From Solea solea (taxonomy: Eukaryota; Chordata; Actinopteri; Pleuronectiformes; Soleidae), in NCBI RefSeq assembly GCF_958295425.1, contig NC_081134.1, positions 6,317,554 through 6,381,553 on the forward strand: 64,000 nucleotides of DNA, written 5' to 3'. This document shows, one piece after another, positions 63,931 through 64,000 of this stretch (position 1 is the stretch's first letter; the number at the start of each line of letters is the position of its first letter). The notes beneath the pieces were generated by a model. The model saw only the letters and a list, made by a program, of their open reading frames with translations, was not told the origin of the DNA and searched no databases. The translations under genes were made by a program, and so were the position numbers.

Positions 63931-64000
63931 CGCGCTCCCAGCAGAGCGGGTGGCATGACACCGACACAGACAACACTGATCTGGGATCATTTTGCCCTCC

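Overview
The window is vertebrate nuclear DNA, almost certainly from a teleost fish and probably a percomorph (inference). The evidence is multi-exon genes with GT-AG introns, very dense (AC/TG)n, (TA)n and tetranucleotide microsatellites, and several repeat families typical of teleost genomes. There is no operon structure, CRISPR array, phage or prokaryotic feature. Most long ORFs that can be drawn here are translations of dinucleotide repeats or intergenic DNA. The real genes were reconstructed exon by exon from homology, splice sites and reading-frame continuity.

Layout: 1-17830 is intergenic, rich in microsatellites and transposon fragments, with a few unusual unique blocks that could be regulatory. 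erich2 (+, 17969-21746, 6 coding exons, 169 aa) has an RFX X-box and a forkhead site just upstream. 21747-24380 is intergenic and holds an 884-bp inverted-repeat element. gad1 (+, putative 5' UTR exon ending at 24588; coding 25390-40331, 16 coding exons, 583 aa) encodes the GABA-synthesising glutamate decarboxylase GAD67. 40332-43580 holds its 3' UTR and a spacer. gorasp2 (+, 43715-48547, 10 coding exons, 427 aa) encodes the Golgi stacking protein GRASP55. 48548-52198 is the convergent 3' region. tlk1 (-, 63572 down to 52199, 22 coding exons, 761 aa) encodes a Tousled-like kinase, with a CpG-rich promoter at the right edge.

The order and orientation ERICH2 - GAD1 - GORASP2 - TLK1 is that of human chromosome 2q31, so this is an old conserved syntenic block. 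The four genes have unrelated jobs: a probable cilium/flagellum-associated acidic protein, neurotransmitter synthesis, Golgi structure, and chromatin assembly in S phase. No shared pathway is implied. All four reconstructed frames are intact from ATG to stop. The GAD67 copy has a shortened, divergent N-terminus that fits one of the two teleost gad1 ohnologs, but I cannot say which.

The observations most worth following are the X-box plus forkhead pair at erich2, a (TG)n tract serving as the 3' splice site of a frame-neutral gorasp2 exon, a 39-nt cassette exon in tlk1, a coding-like antisense ORF in a gad1 intron, and a perfect RFX palindrome in the gene-free left arm. I found no clearly new biological system.
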